64,000 bases of DNA from Actinomycetota bacterium (GCA_018268465.1 JAFDWN010000005.1:124001-188000); one strand, 5' to 3'. Positions 8,507 through 17,792 are shown, counted from the stretch's first letter. Program-made: numbers and translations. The notes: generated from the sequence alone by a model not told the origin.

Positions 8507-9307
8507 ATGGATCGCAGCTACCTGTTCGCGCCCGGTCACAGCGACAAGCTGCTGGGCAAGGTGTTCGATGCGGGCGCCGACGCGGTCATCCTCGACCTCG
8601 AAGACGCGGTGCCGCCCGAGCACAAGTCCGCGGCACGGCGACGAGTCGCCGAAACCGTGGTGTCCCACCGGGCGTGGGTGCGGATCAACACGGCGAAAAC
8701 CGAGCTTGCCGCCGCCGATCTGGCGGCCGTCGGCGAAAACGCCTACGGGATCCGCATTCCCAAGGTCGAATCGGTCGAGGATGTCCGGTGGGTCGCATGC
8801 CGTGCGCCGGGTAAACCGTTGTTGTGCGCGATCGAGACCGCGAAGGGACTCGTCAACGCGGTGTCCATCGCGGCCGAACCCCACGTCCGGCACCTCGCCC
8901 TCGGCGGGATCGACCTGCGGCGCGACCTCGGCCTCGGCAGCGACGATGCGGCGCTGAACTATGCGCGATCCCACCTCGTCGTCGCGTCCCGGGCGGCGGG
9001 GATCGGGCCGCCGATCGACAGCGTGTATCCCCACCTCGGCGACGATGCTGGGCTGCTGCGACAGTGCACCCTCACCCGCTCGCTGGGCCTGTTCGGCAAG
9101 TCGGCGATCCATCCCGGCCAGCTGGCGACCATCCACGACGCGTTCAGTCCCACCCCCGAAGAACTGCAATGGGCGCGGAACGTCATCGATGCCTTCGACG
9201 CCGCATCCGGCGCGGCCACTCGGCTGCCGGACGGCGAGTTCGTGGATCTCCCGGTTGCCGAGCGCGCACGCGCACTGCTTCGGCGGGCCGAGTCGGTGCC
9301 GACCTGA
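8507..9307 (+). CDS. CitE-like HpcH/HpaI family lyase
   Basis: A 266-residue CitE-like TIM-barrel enzyme. The family motifs appear in order: YLFAPGH at the start, DLEDAV (about residues 31-36), RINT (62-65), PKVE (84-87), AIETAKG, then GGIDLRRDLG and FGKSAIHPGQ near residue 203. The metal-binding acidic residues are present. Free CitE-like proteins cleave citramalyl-CoA, malyl-CoA or similar thioesters, and no other citrate lyase subunit is present here. Coupling to the CoA-transferase suggests the pair makes and then splits an acyl-CoA of the citramalyl or citryl type, giving acetyl-CoA and an oxoacid. Confidence 0.9.
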   Translation: MDRSYLFAPGHSDKLLGKVFDAGADAVILDLEDAVPPEHKSAARRRVAETVVSHRAWVRINTAKTELAAADLAAVGENAYGIRIPKVESVEDVRWVACRAPGKPLLCAIETAKGLVNAVSIAAEPHVRHLALGGIDLRRDLGLGSDDAALNYARSHLVVASRAAGIGPPIDSVYPHLGDDAGLLRQCTLTRSLGLFGKSAIHPGQLATIHDAFSPTPEELQWARNVIDAFDAASGAATRLPDGEFVDLPVAERARALLRRAESVPT

Positions 9308-9337
9308 CATCGCCACCCGGGTGTGAGCGGCGGCGCC

Positions 9338-10030
9338 CTACCCGCCGGTGACCGCCGCCCGGGGGTCCATCCCCGGGTCGCTGCGCTCCTGCCCGCCGTG
9401 CCCTTTCCCCGGGTCGCTGCGCTCCTGCCCGCCGGGGTCCGCCGGTGTGCCCTTCAGCCCCCGCCAGAACAGGTTGATCATCAACTCGGCGGCGTCGTCG
9501 ACGTCGGCGTCCCCCACACTGACCCGCGCGGCGATGGCCTCCCCCGCTCCCACCAGCGCCACCGCCATCATGTCGAAATCGGTATCCGGCTCCGGGTGGC
9601 GAGTGCCCGACCGCAGCAGCCGGGCCACCAGGTCGATGATCCGCTCACGGCCCTCCCGCACCGTGTGGGCGAACGCCTGCGAACTGGTGGCCTGCGTGTA
9701 CAGCACGATCCACGACGCCCGGTTGGCATCGATGTAGTTCAGGAACGACAACACCGCATTGCGCAGCAGATCCTTGGGGCTCTGCGTGAAATCTATGTTC
9801 GCGCGCACGACGTCGACGAACCGGGTCAACTCGCGGTTGAGGCAGGCGCCGAACAGCTCTTCTTTCGACCCGTAATAGAGGTACAGCATCGGTTTGGAGA
9901 TCTGCGCCTCGGCGGCGATCGCATCCATCGACGTCTCGTGGTAACCGTTGACGGAGAACATCTGCACCGCGGCGTCGAGCATCTGCTGCTCACGAACCGC
10001 GCGCGGCAACCGTTTCGTCCCACCGGCCAT
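9338..10030 (-). CDS. TetR family transcriptional regulator with repeated C-terminal tail
   Basis: A 230-residue TetR-family regulator. The HTH is at about residues 12-58 (ILDAA-like helix, then TSMDAIAAEAQISKPMLYLY). The ligand-binding domain runs to about residue 195. The last 30 residues are a low-complexity tail in which GGQERSDPG occurs twice, 12 residues apart, encoded by a duplicated 27-28 base unit. It is convergent with the CitE-like gene. LpqI lies upstream of it (gap about 70 bases) on the same strand. As I recall, M. tuberculosis also has a TetR gene (Rv0238) next to lpqI. Confidence 0.88.
   Translation of the reverse strand: MAGGTKRLPRAVREQQMLDAAVQMFSVNGYHETSMDAIAAEAQISKPMLYLYYGSKEELFGACLNRELTRFVDVVRANIDFTQSPKDLLRNAVLSFLNYIDANRASWIVLYTQATSSQAFAHTVREGRERIIDLVARLLRSGTRHPEPDTDFDMMAVALVGAGEAIAARVSVGDADVDDAAELMINLFWRGLKGTPADPGGQERSDPGKGHGGQERSDPGMDPRAAVTGG
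9371..9434. repeat. Tandem 36-bp-spaced GC-rich repeat inside TetR gene 3' end
   Basis: Two copies of a unit of about 28 bases (9371-9398 and 9407-9434), starting CCCCGGGTCGCTGCGCTCC and ending CTGCCCGCCG, lie 36 bases apart. They are in frame within the TetR gene and create its duplicated C-terminal tail. The same kind of GC-rich unit occurs between genes in other mycobacteria, as far as I recall, so this may be a dispersed repeat that invaded the gene end. Confidence 0.7.
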
Positions 10031-10099
10031 GACCTCAGGGTAAGCAATGCGCGTCGGGCGGGCGTCCGCGGCGTGACATCGGGCTTCCGCGCGTCGCGC

Positions 10100-11335
10100 T
10101 CAGCCCCCGCACCCCGCGGCGGGCCCCTTCACCGAGGCCATCCGCAGCACCGAACCGTCGACCGCCGCCTGGCTCAGCTCCCCCGCAGCGACCGCCTTCT
10201 CCAGCCGGTCCAGCACCGCGGGCACCTCCCCCGTCGTCACCCACAGCGCGGTGTCCGCCCCCGCCTGCAAAGCCCGCAGCACCGCCTCGGCCACGCCGAA
10301 CCGGTCCGACACGGCCCGCATGCTGGACAAGTCGTCGGTGAACACCGGCCCGTTGAACGCCGGTCCCCCGTAGCCGCCCGACCGCAGCAACCCGTAGGCG
10401 GCCGGACTCAGGCTGGCCGGATCCGCACCCGTCAGACCCGGCACCTCCATATGGCCGACCATCACCGCGACCGGGGCCTGCGACGTCAGGGTGCGGTAGG
10501 GCACGAGATCGTTGGCCATCAGATCGTCCAGCGGCGGGGTGGACACCCCGCCGGTGTGCGAGTCGCCAGAGGCGTGGCCATGCCCCGGGAAGTGTTTGAG
10601 CACCGGCAGCACGCCGGCGTCGCGCAGCCCGCGGGCATACGCTCCCGCGTACTCGGTCACCACCGCCGGGTCGGCGCTGAAGGACCGGTCGCCGATCACC
10701 GTGTCGTCGGGTGCGTCGGAGACATCGGCGACCGGCGCGAAGTCGACGGTGATGCCCAGCGCGCGCATCTTGGCGCCGCGGTCACGGGCGATGCCGTACA
10801 CCTGATCGGCCGTGTAGGACTGCGCCAACGCCCGTGCGGAGGGCTGACTGCCGATCAGCGAGGCGAGCCGCGATACCCGGCCGCCCTCCTCGTCCACGCT
10901 GACCGCCAGCGGCAGCGGTCCCGCCGAACCGGCGATATCGGCCAGCGAACCGTCCGAAAGCATCGACAGGTCGGTCCAGCTGCCGATGAAGATGCCGCCG
11001 ACGTGTTCGTCGGCGACCACCGCACGGGCATCGGCCGCCCCCGTGACCCCCACCATGAGCAGCTGCGCGAGCTTGTCGCGCGTCGACATCGTGGTGAGCA
11101 CGTCGCCGCACGCCGGGGCCGACGGCACCGGGGCCAGCGACCCGTTCAGCGGTGTATTCGGCACACCCGTCGGGGCGGGCGCGCTGACCTGCGGAGACGG
11201 CGACGGGGCCGCCTCGGGCGCGGCGGCGGCCGAACAGGCCGACACGAGCGCCGACACGGCCAGGACCGCGCAGGCGGCGGATCGGCGGTGCCGACGGCGT
11301 GACACGGGGCGGACAACCGGACAAGGCAGGGCCAT
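10100..11335 (-). CDS. lpqI: LpqI, lipoprotein beta-N-acetylglucosaminidase (GH3, NagZ-like)
   Basis: A glycoside hydrolase family 3 lipoprotein of 411 residues, expected to release N-acetylglucosamine from muropeptides during cell-wall recycling. The start at 11335 gives a basic N-terminus, a hydrophobic stretch and the lipobox VSAC with Cys34, so it should be anchored outside the membrane. An Ala/Pro-rich linker follows. The catalytic domain carries the NagZ signature KHFPGHG and GDSHTGG near the middle, with the His/Asp dyad. The frame is open for 73 more codons upstream, but that part is not signal-like and would overlap the next gene. Synteny with M. tuberculosis Rv0237 supports the name. 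Confidence 0.92.
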   Translation of the reverse strand: MALPCPVVRPVSRRRHRRSAACAVLAVSALVSACSAAAAPEAAPSPSPQVSAPAPTGVPNTPLNGSLAPVPSAPACGDVLTTMSTRDKLAQLLMVGVTGAADARAVVADEHVGGIFIGSWTDLSMLSDGSLADIAGSAGPLPLAVSVDEEGGRVSRLASLIGSQPSARALAQSYTADQVYGIARDRGAKMRALGITVDFAPVADVSDAPDDTVIGDRSFSADPAVVTEYAGAYARGLRDAGVLPVLKHFPGHGHASGDSHTGGVSTPPLDDLMANDLVPYRTLTSQAPVAVMVGHMEVPGLTGADPASLSPAAYGLLRSGGYGGPAFNGPVFTDDLSSMRAVSDRFGVAEAVLRALQAGADTALWVTTGEVPAVLDRLEKAVAAGELSQAAVDGSVLRMASVKGPAAGCGG

Positions 11336-11407
11336 GGGCCCCCAGGCTAGCCGCTGGCAGGACGGCGCCCAATATCCTGACTGTTGACGCAGACAAGGAG
11401 GTACGCG

Positions 11408-11881
11408 GTGGCCGCCGACGAGAAGACGGTCATGGTGATCGCCTACGACGGCAGCGGCAACTCCCGCCGCGCCGTCGAATACGCGGGCCGGCTCCTGAGC
11501 GCCGACCGCGCCGTCCTGTTGACGGTATGGGCCCCGGCACTGCGCGGACCGCAACCGGTGTCACTGGACCTGGACGGACCGCCGGACCCGTCGGACGGCG
11601 ACGACGACGAGGACATTGCGCTGGCAGACGCCCAGCGGACCAACTCCGAAGGGGTCCGGCTGGCACGTGCGGTGGGCCTGGCCGCCGAACCCCTCTGCGT
11701 GGCGATCACGGGCACCGTCTGGTCCACGATCATCGAGACAGCCGACTCGCTGGGCGCCGACCTGATCGTCACCGGGACCCGCGGGACGACCGGGTTACGG
11801 GCGCTCATGCAGTCCAGCGTCGCCGATCACGTGCTGCGTCACGGCCACCGTCCGGTGCTCATCGTCCCACCAGGGCGCTGA
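11408..11881 (+). CDS. Universal stress protein (single UspA domain)
   Basis: A single-domain universal stress protein of 157 residues. The UspA fold begins at VMVIAYDGSGNSRRAVEYA and ends with GTRGTTGLRALMQSSVADHV, the nucleotide-binding signature in which the usual last Gly is Ser. An acidic stretch (DGDDDEDIA, about residues 60-68) is inserted after the second strand. The GTG at 11408 is chosen because an AAGGAGGT ribosome site ends 5 bases before it. It is divergent from LpqI, and the DUF2613 gene follows 26 bases downstream. I do not recall a Usp gene between lpqI and aftD in M. tuberculosis. Confidence 0.88.
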   Translation: MAADEKTVMVIAYDGSGNSRRAVEYAGRLLSADRAVLLTVWAPALRGPQPVSLDLDGPPDPSDGDDDEDIALADAQRTNSEGVRLARAVGLAAEPLCVAITGTVWSTIIETADSLGADLIVTGTRGTTGLRALMQSSVADHVLRHGHRPVLIVPPGR

Positions 11882-11907
11882 AAGAACCCCGTGCTACCTT
11901 GGGCCGC

Positions 11908-12081
11908 ATGGAGCGGTTTATCGTGCCCTCTGCGGCCAGCATCGTGGTCGGGCTGTTGCTGGGCGCGGCCGCCGTATTCGGAGTGACGTTGATGGTGCAG
12001 CAGGACAGCAAACCCCCGCTGCAGGCGGGCGATCCGGCGTCATCGGTGCTCAACCGGGTCGAGTACGGCGACCGCACCTGA
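11908..12081 (+). CDS. Small membrane-anchored DUF2613 protein (Rv0236A-like)
   Basis: A 57-residue protein with one N-terminal hydrophobic helix (about residues 8-30) and a short polar tail ending in VLNRVEYGDRT, matching the DUF2613 family (Rv0236A in M. tuberculosis, same length as I recall). A TACCTT -10-like element at 11895-11900 lies 7 bases before the ATG and there is no ribosome site, so a leaderless transcript is likely. AftD begins 4 bases after the stop, so the two are probably co-transcribed and this peptide may act with AftD at the membrane. Confidence 0.85.
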   Translation: MERFIVPSAASIVVGLLLGAAAVFGVTLMVQQDSKPPLQAGDPASSVLNRVEYGDRT

Positions 12082-12085
12082 TCCC

Positions 12086-15000
12086 GTGACGGCGCCGCTG
12101 TCGCGGCGCTGGCTGTGGGTCGTCGGCGCGGCGGCGCTGGTCCTGACTTTCGCCCAGTCACCCGGACTGATCTCGCCCGACACCAAACTCGATCTCACCG
12201 CCAATCCGCTGCGGTTCCTCGCCCGCGCGGCCAACCTGTGGAACAGCGACCTGCCGTTCGGCCAGGCCCAGAACCAGGCGTACGGCTACCTGTTCCCGCA
12301 CGGCGCCTTCTTCCTCCTCGGCGACCTGCTCGGGCTGCCGGGCTGGGTCACCCAGCGCCTGTGGTGGGCGCTACTGCTCGTGGTGGGGTTCTGGGGTGTG
12401 CTGCGGGTCGCCGAAGCCCTGGGGATCGGCAGCCCGTCGTCGCGCGTGGTGGGAGCCGTCGCGTTCGCGCTGTCCCCCCGCGCGCTGACCACCTTGGGCG
12501 CGATCTCGTCGGAGACGCTGCCCATGATGCTGGCGCCCTGGGTGCTGCTGCCGGTGATCCTGGCACTGCGCGGCGGATACTCCCTGCGGCTGATGGCGGC
12601 GCGTTCGGCGCTGGCCGTCGCACTGATGGGAGCGGTCAACGCGGTGGCCACCCTGACCGGCTGCCTGGCCGCGGTGATCTGGTGGGCCTGTCACCGCCCG
12701 AACCGGTTGTGGGTGCGTTTCACCGCGTGGTGGGCGGGGTGCGCGATGCTTGCCGTCCTGTGGTGGGTGGTCGCGCTGGTGCTGCTCGGCCGGATCAGCC
12801 CGCCGTTCCTCGACTTCATCGAATCCTCGGGGGTGACGACCCAGTGGATGTCGCTGACCGAGATGCTGCGCGGCACCGGCAGCTGGACGCCGTTCGTCGC
12901 GCCGACCGCCACCGCGGGTTCGTCGCTGGTCACCGGGTCGCTCGCGGTGCTGGCGACCACTCTGGTTGCCGCGGCGGGACTGGCCGGTCTGGCAATGCGG
13001 TCGATGCCAGCCCGCGGCCGGTTCATCACGATGCTGCTGGTCGGCGTCGTGTTGCTGGCGGTGGGCTACTCGGGCGGGCTCGGCTCGCCGGTGGCCCATC
13101 AGATCCAGGTGTTCCTCGACGGCGACGGCACACCGCTGCGCAATCTGCACAAGCTGGATCCGGTGATCCGGCTGCCGCTGGCCCTCGGCGTCATCCACCT
13201 GCTGGGCCGCATCCCGCTGCCCGGCAGCGCGCCCCGGCGGGTGTGGCTGCCCGCCTTCGCCCACCCCGAACGCGACAAGAGGGTGGCGGTGGGCATCGTC
13301 GTGCTGGCGGCGCTGGCCGCCGGCACCTCCCTGGCCTGGACGGGCCGGCTGACGCCGCCCGGCGCATACGACGCGATACCGCAGTACTGGCATGATGCCG
13401 CCGACTGGCTGGACGAGCACAACGCGCACGCCGGCAGCGCCACCCCCGGACGCGTCCTGGTGGTCCCCGGGGCACCGTTCGCGACCCAGATGTGGGGCAA
13501 CAGCCACGACGAACCGCTGCAAGTGCTCGGCGACAGCCCGTGGGGGGTCCGCGACTCGATCCCCCTGACACCGCCGGAGACGATCCGCGCCCTCGACTCG
13601 GTGCAGCGGCTCTTCGCCGCGGGGCGGCCGTCACCCGGGCTGGCCGACACCCTGGCACGGCAGGGAATCGCCTACGTCGTGGTGCGCAACGACCTCGACC
13701 CCGAATCGTCGCGGTCGGCGCGTCCGGTGCTGGTGCACCGCACCATCGACGGATCCGACGGGCTGGTCAGGGTCGCGCAGTTCGGCGACCCCGTCGGCCC
13801 GGGCACCCTGGACGGATTCGTCAGCGACAGCGGCCTGCGGCCGCGCTATCCGGCGGTGGAGATCTACCGCGTCGACACGCCCGCCGGGGCCAACCCGTCG
13901 GGACCCTACCTCGTCGACGCCGACGCGATGGCCAGGGTCGACGGGGGTCCGGAATCCCTGCTGCGTCTCGACGAGCGGCGCCGGCTGCTCGACCAGCCCC
14001 CGCTGGGCCCGATGCTGCTCACCCAGGACGCGCAGCGGGCGGGTCTGCCGGCGCCGCTGGTCACCGTCACCGACACCCCCGCGGCGCGGGAGACCGACTA
14101 CGGCCGCGTCGACGACCATTCCTCGGCGATCCGCACCCCCGACGACGACCGGCACACCTTCAACCGGGTGCCCGACTATCCCTCGGCCGGAGCCGACCTC
14201 GTCTACGGCCGGTGGTCGGGCGGGCGGCTGACCGCGTCCAGCTCCGCGGCCGACTCGACGGCCCTACCCAATGTCGCCCCCTCCAGCGGCCCCGCCGCGG
14301 CCATCGACGGGGACGCCTCGACCAGCTGGGTGTCCAACGCGCTGCAGTCGGCGGTGGGCCAGTGGCTGCAGATCGACTTCGACTATCCCGTCACCAACGC
14401 GACGCTGACCATCACCCCCAGTGCCACCGCAGTCGGTGCGCAGGTCCGCCGCATCGAGCTGTCCACCGTCAACGGGACCAGCACGCGCCGGTTCGACGAG
14501 CCGGGCAAACCGCTGACGATCGCACTTCCCTACGGGGAGACCCCCTGGGTGCGGATCACCGCGGTGGGCACCGACGACGGCTCCAGCGGTGTGCAGTTCG
14601 GCATCACCGATCTGTCCGTCACTCAGTACGACGCCAACGGCTTCGCACAGCCGGTCAGCCTGCGCCATACCGTGCTGGTTCCCGCACCACCACCGGGATC
14701 GGCTGTGGCGCAATGGGATCTGGGCTCGGAACTGCTGGGGCGGCCGGGCTGTGTGGACAGCCCCGACGGTATCCGCTGCTCGGCGGCGATGGCGCTGGCC
14801 CCCGAGGAACCGGTGAACCTCAGCCGCACGCTGACGGTGCCCGAGCCGACCACCGTGACGCCCACGGTGTGGGTCAGGGCGCGGCAGGGACCGAACCTGG
14901 CCGACCTCATCGCCCAGCCCGGCACCACCCGGGCCCAGGGCGACGCAGACCCCCTCGACGTACAGGGCTCGGCCTTCGCCGCCACCGACGGGGATCCGCG

Positions 15001-16357
15001 CACCGCCTGGACCGCGCCGCAACGCGTTGTGCAGCACAAGAGTCCGGCGACGCTGACGCTCACGCTGCCCACCCGCACCGAGGTGGCGGCGCTGAAGCTG
15101 ACACCCAGCCGGGTCCAGCCGCCGGCGCACCCGACCATGGTGTCCGTCGATCTCGGCAACGGGCCGCAGGTCCGCCGACTCGACGGCGACGGCGGCACGC
15201 AGACCATCGACCTCTATCCGACCGTGACGGATACCATCACCGTCTCACTCCTGGACTGGAACGACATCATCGACCGCACCGCACTGGGTTTCGACCAGCT
15301 CAAGCCGCCGGGGCTGGCCGAGATCACCGTGCTCGACGCCGACGGAGCGCCCATCGGAGCCGCCGACGCGGCCGCCAACCGGGCCCGCGCCATCTCGGTG
15401 CCGTGCGGAAAAGGACCCATCATCGGTGTCGCGGGCCAGTTCGTGCCGACGTCGGTCAGCACGACCGTCGGCGCGCTGCTCGACGGCGATCCGATCGCCG
15501 CCCGCCCGTGCCGGGCCGAGCCGATCGCCCTGCCCGCCGGCGAGCAGGAACTGCTCATCAGCCCCGGCTCCACCTTCGTCGTCGACGGCGTCCAGCTCGC
15601 CACCCCGAAATACAGCGAACTACACACGGCTACAACGACTTCCGCGGCCATCGACAGCTGGGGCAGCGACCGGCGCGAGATCGACGTCCAGGCGGCGCCG
15701 CAGCGTCGCGTACTCGTGGTCCCCGAGAGCGTCAACCCCGGCTGGACCGCCCGCACCGCCGACGGCGCAGCGCTGAGCCCGATCGTCGTCAACGGCTGGC
15801 AGCAGGGCTGGGTGCTTCCGGCCGGCACCGCGGGCACCGTCACACTCACCTTCGGCTCCAACATGCTCTACCGCACCGGGCTGGCCGGCGGCCTGGCCCT
15901 GCTGCCCCTGCTGGCCCTGTTGGCTGTGCTGCCGGCGCGCCGGCGCGCCGGACCGGACGAGGCGGCCCGGCCGTGGCGGCCCGGACCGCTGCTAGGCGGG
16001 TTCGGTGTGCTCACCGCAGGCACCCTGATCGCGGGAGTCGCGGGCGCCGCCGTCGCCGCCGCCGCCCTGGGCACCGGGTATCTGCTGCGACACCGCCCCC
16101 ACCGGCGCGACCGGATCTCGGTCGGATTCGCCGCGGCGGGGCTGATCCTCGCCGGCGCGGCGTTGTCGCAGAATCCGTGGCGCTCGGTGGACGGCTACAT
16201 CGGGCATTCCGCAGGCGTCCAGCTGCTGGCCCTGATCTCGGTCATGGCGGTAGCCGCCTCGGCCGTGACGTGGCAACCCCGCGCCGCCCCCGGCCCCGCC
16301 ACCGACACCCCCGAGTCCCGCGGTCGCGACCCGGTGGACGCGACGCCGGTGCCGTAG
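12086..16357 (+). CDS. aftD: AftD, alpha-(1->3)-arabinofuranosyltransferase
   Basis: A 1423-residue GT-C glycosyltransferase that adds arabinofuranose branches to arabinogalactan and lipoarabinomannan from decaprenyl-phosphoarabinose. The N-terminal half is multi-spanning; the first external loop holds the acidic SPDTKLDL segment (about residues 30-37), the likely catalytic region. Two carbohydrate-binding (F5/8-type) domains follow, one around residues 715-830 (DGDASTSW, then GQWLQIDFDYPVTNATLTI) and one around 965-1090 (DGDPRTAW). Helices return at about 1255-1400. The length fits the family (about 1400). The GTG start lies 4 bases after the DUF2613 stop. A hairpin spans its stop codon. Confidence 0.95.
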   Translation: MTAPLSRRWLWVVGAAALVLTFAQSPGLISPDTKLDLTANPLRFLARAANLWNSDLPFGQAQNQAYGYLFPHGAFFLLGDLLGLPGWVTQRLWWALLLVVGFWGVLRVAEALGIGSPSSRVVGAVAFALSPRALTTLGAISSETLPMMLAPWVLLPVILALRGGYSLRLMAARSALAVALMGAVNAVATLTGCLAAVIWWACHRPNRLWVRFTAWWAGCAMLAVLWWVVALVLLGRISPPFLDFIESSGVTTQWMSLTEMLRGTGSWTPFVAPTATAGSSLVTGSLAVLATTLVAAAGLAGLAMRSMPARGRFITMLLVGVVLLAVGYSGGLGSPVAHQIQVFLDGDGTPLRNLHKLDPVIRLPLALGVIHLLGRIPLPGSAPRRVWLPAFAHPERDKRVAVGIVVLAALAAGTSLAWTGRLTPPGAYDAIPQYWHDAADWLDEHNAHAGSATPGRVLVVPGAPFATQMWGNSHDEPLQVLGDSPWGVRDSIPLTPPETIRALDSVQRLFAAGRPSPGLADTLARQGIAYVVVRNDLDPESSRSARPVLVHRTIDGSDGLVRVAQFGDPVGPGTLDGFVSDSGLRPRYPAVEIYRVDTPAGANPSGPYLVDADAMARVDGGPESLLRLDERRRLLDQPPLGPMLLTQDAQRAGLPAPLVTVTDTPAARETDYGRVDDHSSAIRTPDDDRHTFNRVPDYPSAGADLVYGRWSGGRLTASSSAADSTALPNVAPSSGPAAAIDGDASTSWVSNALQSAVGQWLQIDFDYPVTNATLTITPSATAVGAQVRRIELSTVNGTSTRRFDEPGKPLTIALPYGETPWVRITAVGTDDGSSGVQFGITDLSVTQYDANGFAQPVSLRHTVLVPAPPPGSAVAQWDLGSELLGRPGCVDSPDGIRCSAAMALAPEEPVNLSRTLTVPEPTTVTPTVWVRARQGPNLADLIAQPGTTRAQGDADPLDVQGSAFAATDGDPRTAWTAPQRVVQHKSPATLTLTLPTRTEVAALKLTPSRVQPPAHPTMVSVDLGNGPQVRRLDGDGGTQTIDLYPTVTDTITVSLLDWNDIIDRTALGFDQLKPPGLAEITVLDADGAPIGAADAAANRARAISVPCGKGPIIGVAGQFVPTSVSTTVGALLDGDPIAARPCRAEPIALPAGEQELLISPGSTFVVDGVQLATPKYSELHTATTTSAAIDSWGSDRREIDVQAAPQRRVLVVPESVNPGWTARTADGAALSPIVVNGWQQGWVLPAGTAGTVTLTFGSNMLYRTGLAGGLALLPLLALLAVLPARRRAGPDEAARPWRPGPLLGGFGVLTAGTLIAGVAGAAVAAAALGTGYLLRHRPHRRDRISVGFAAAGLILAGAALSQNPWRSVDGYIGHSAGVQLLALISVMAVAASAVTWQPRAAPGPATDTPESRGRDPVDATPVP

Positions 16358-16369
16358 CGGCGGCACCGG
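16346..16369. terminator. Hairpin between convergent aftD and acyltransferase genes
   Basis: Arms CCGGTGCC and GGCACCGG pair perfectly around an 8-base loop that contains the aftD stop codon. There is no T-tract, which is usual in mycobacteria. Its place between two convergent genes fits a two-way terminator. Confidence 0.5.
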
Positions 16370-17551
16370 TCAGCGTGCGACGACGGGCTCCGGTGTGGAA
16401 GTGACCGAACTGTCCAGCGGCGGGGCCCCGCCGCGGCGGCGGTACTCCCAGTTACGCAGCGCCTGCCGGCTCGGATTCTCCACCAGCGCGTAACTGACCG
16501 CCGCTAACGCGAAGCCGAACAGCACCGTCAGCACGAGCACGATCGGCATCCGCCCGTTGAACGGGAACTCACCGATCATCGGGAACACCATGGCCAGCGC
16601 GGCAAGATGCCACACGAACAGCCCGTAGGACCACCGGCCCAGCGTGACCATCACGGTGCTGCCCAGGAACCGGTGCGGGGTGTCCGGACGGTCCAGCACC
16701 AGCGGCGCGAGCAGTGCCGCGGCGAGGACGGCGCCCATCACCGTCTTGAGGGTGAGCTGGCCGACCGAACCCGGGTGCAGACCCTCCGTCCCCGCCAGCG
16801 GGGACGCCGCCACCGCGAACGCAGCCACCGTGATACCCGCCATCAGCACCCGCCGCGCCGCCAGCCGGTGCGCCCGGCCGGGTGGGCTCACCGTCAGCTC
16901 GGCAAGCAGCATGCCCGCGGCGAACCAGGAGAAGAAAGCAGGCGGCCAGTTCCACGGGTTGTGTCCCGACGACCCGTCGAACGGGATATGGACCCACAGC
17001 AGGCTCAGCGCCGCGACGCCCGCGATCACCGGGATGCGGGCCCGCACCGGCAGCCGCCGCCCCAGCAGAGCGAGCAGCGGAAGCGCCAGATAGAAACTCA
17101 TCTCCACCGACAGGCTCCACATCTGGGTCAGCCCGGCGGTCAATGTCAGCGGCACATAGATCTGCGTGAGGGTCAGGTTGGCCAGCCACACGGTCAGATC
17201 GCCACGGGTGTCCACCGCGCCCGGCAGGAGCAGGAGGATCACGACGACCGCGACCAGGTAGCCGGGCATGATCCGCACGATGCGCGACCGCAGATAGTGC
17301 CCGGTCGGCGGGGTGGGCCGCAGACCCCGCGCCGCTGCCGCGTGGCCCCGCCACAGCAGGAATCCCGACAGCGCGAAGAACACCGCGACCGCGAGGTCGA
17401 ACCGACCCCACACCCGTCCCCAGAAGCCCGCGCTGTGGCCGGTCTGGAAGGCGACATGGGTGACGACGACGCCGATGGCCGCGCAGGCACGTAACCCCTC
17501 GACGGCCGACAGGTAACCGCGCGAGGCGCCGTTCTGTCCGGAACTCGCCAT
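16370..17551 (-). CDS. Acyltransferase family 3 membrane protein
   Basis: A 393-residue integral membrane O-acyltransferase of the Acyltransferase-3 (OafA-like) family, with about ten helices. The start of the domain is YLSAVEGLRACAAIGVVVTH at about residues 12-31, where the usual family pattern is RGLRAxA and the conserved His follows. FALSGFLLW and SLSVEMSFYLALPLLAL are also typical. It would move acyl groups onto envelope glycans or lipids. I chose the ATG at 17551; the frame continues 110 codons upstream, but that part is not membrane-like. It is convergent with aftD and corresponds, I believe, to Rv0228. Confidence 0.9.
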   Translation of the reverse strand: MASSGQNGASRGYLSAVEGLRACAAIGVVVTHVAFQTGHSAGFWGRVWGRFDLAVAVFFALSGFLLWRGHAAAARGLRPTPPTGHYLRSRIVRIMPGYLVAVVVILLLLPGAVDTRGDLTVWLANLTLTQIYVPLTLTAGLTQMWSLSVEMSFYLALPLLALLGRRLPVRARIPVIAGVAALSLLWVHIPFDGSSGHNPWNWPPAFFSWFAAGMLLAELTVSPPGRAHRLAARRVLMAGITVAAFAVAASPLAGTEGLHPGSVGQLTLKTVMGAVLAAALLAPLVLDRPDTPHRFLGSTVMVTLGRWSYGLFVWHLAALAMVFPMIGEFPFNGRMPIVLVLTVLFGFALAAVSYALVENPSRQALRNWEYRRRGGAPPLDSSVTSTPEPVVAR

Positions 17552-17792
17552 GCAGACCAGTGTGCCGGGCGGGGGCGGGCGGCCCGAAAAGAGGTGACGA
17601 GACGGCGCCGAACCACCCGGGCCGAGGCAGAGTTCTCGTAAGTACCCCGCCTTAACTTGTGCTGTTAGGGTCGAACGGGTTTTGCCTCCACTGAATCCCC
17701 CACGATCGGGTGGGGATGCTCCCGCGGAGTGCCCCGCCCGGGGCGCAGTGGTGGCGTAGGACGGAGCGGCCCATACCAAAGGAGGGCACGGT

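Noticed and set aside
9314-9323. CACCCGGGTG palindrome between citE-like and TetR genes
   Set aside because: Only ten bases with no loop, in very GC-rich sequence; chance is likely.
9323-11302. 659-codon open frame antisense to TetR and lpqI
   Set aside because: It spans two real genes and an intergenic gap and is extremely His/Arg/Gly-rich, as expected of a GC shadow.
12115-16404. Long open frames overlapping aftD in other frames
   Set aside because: Arg/Gly/Pro-rich translations without membrane helices or domains; aftD explains the region.
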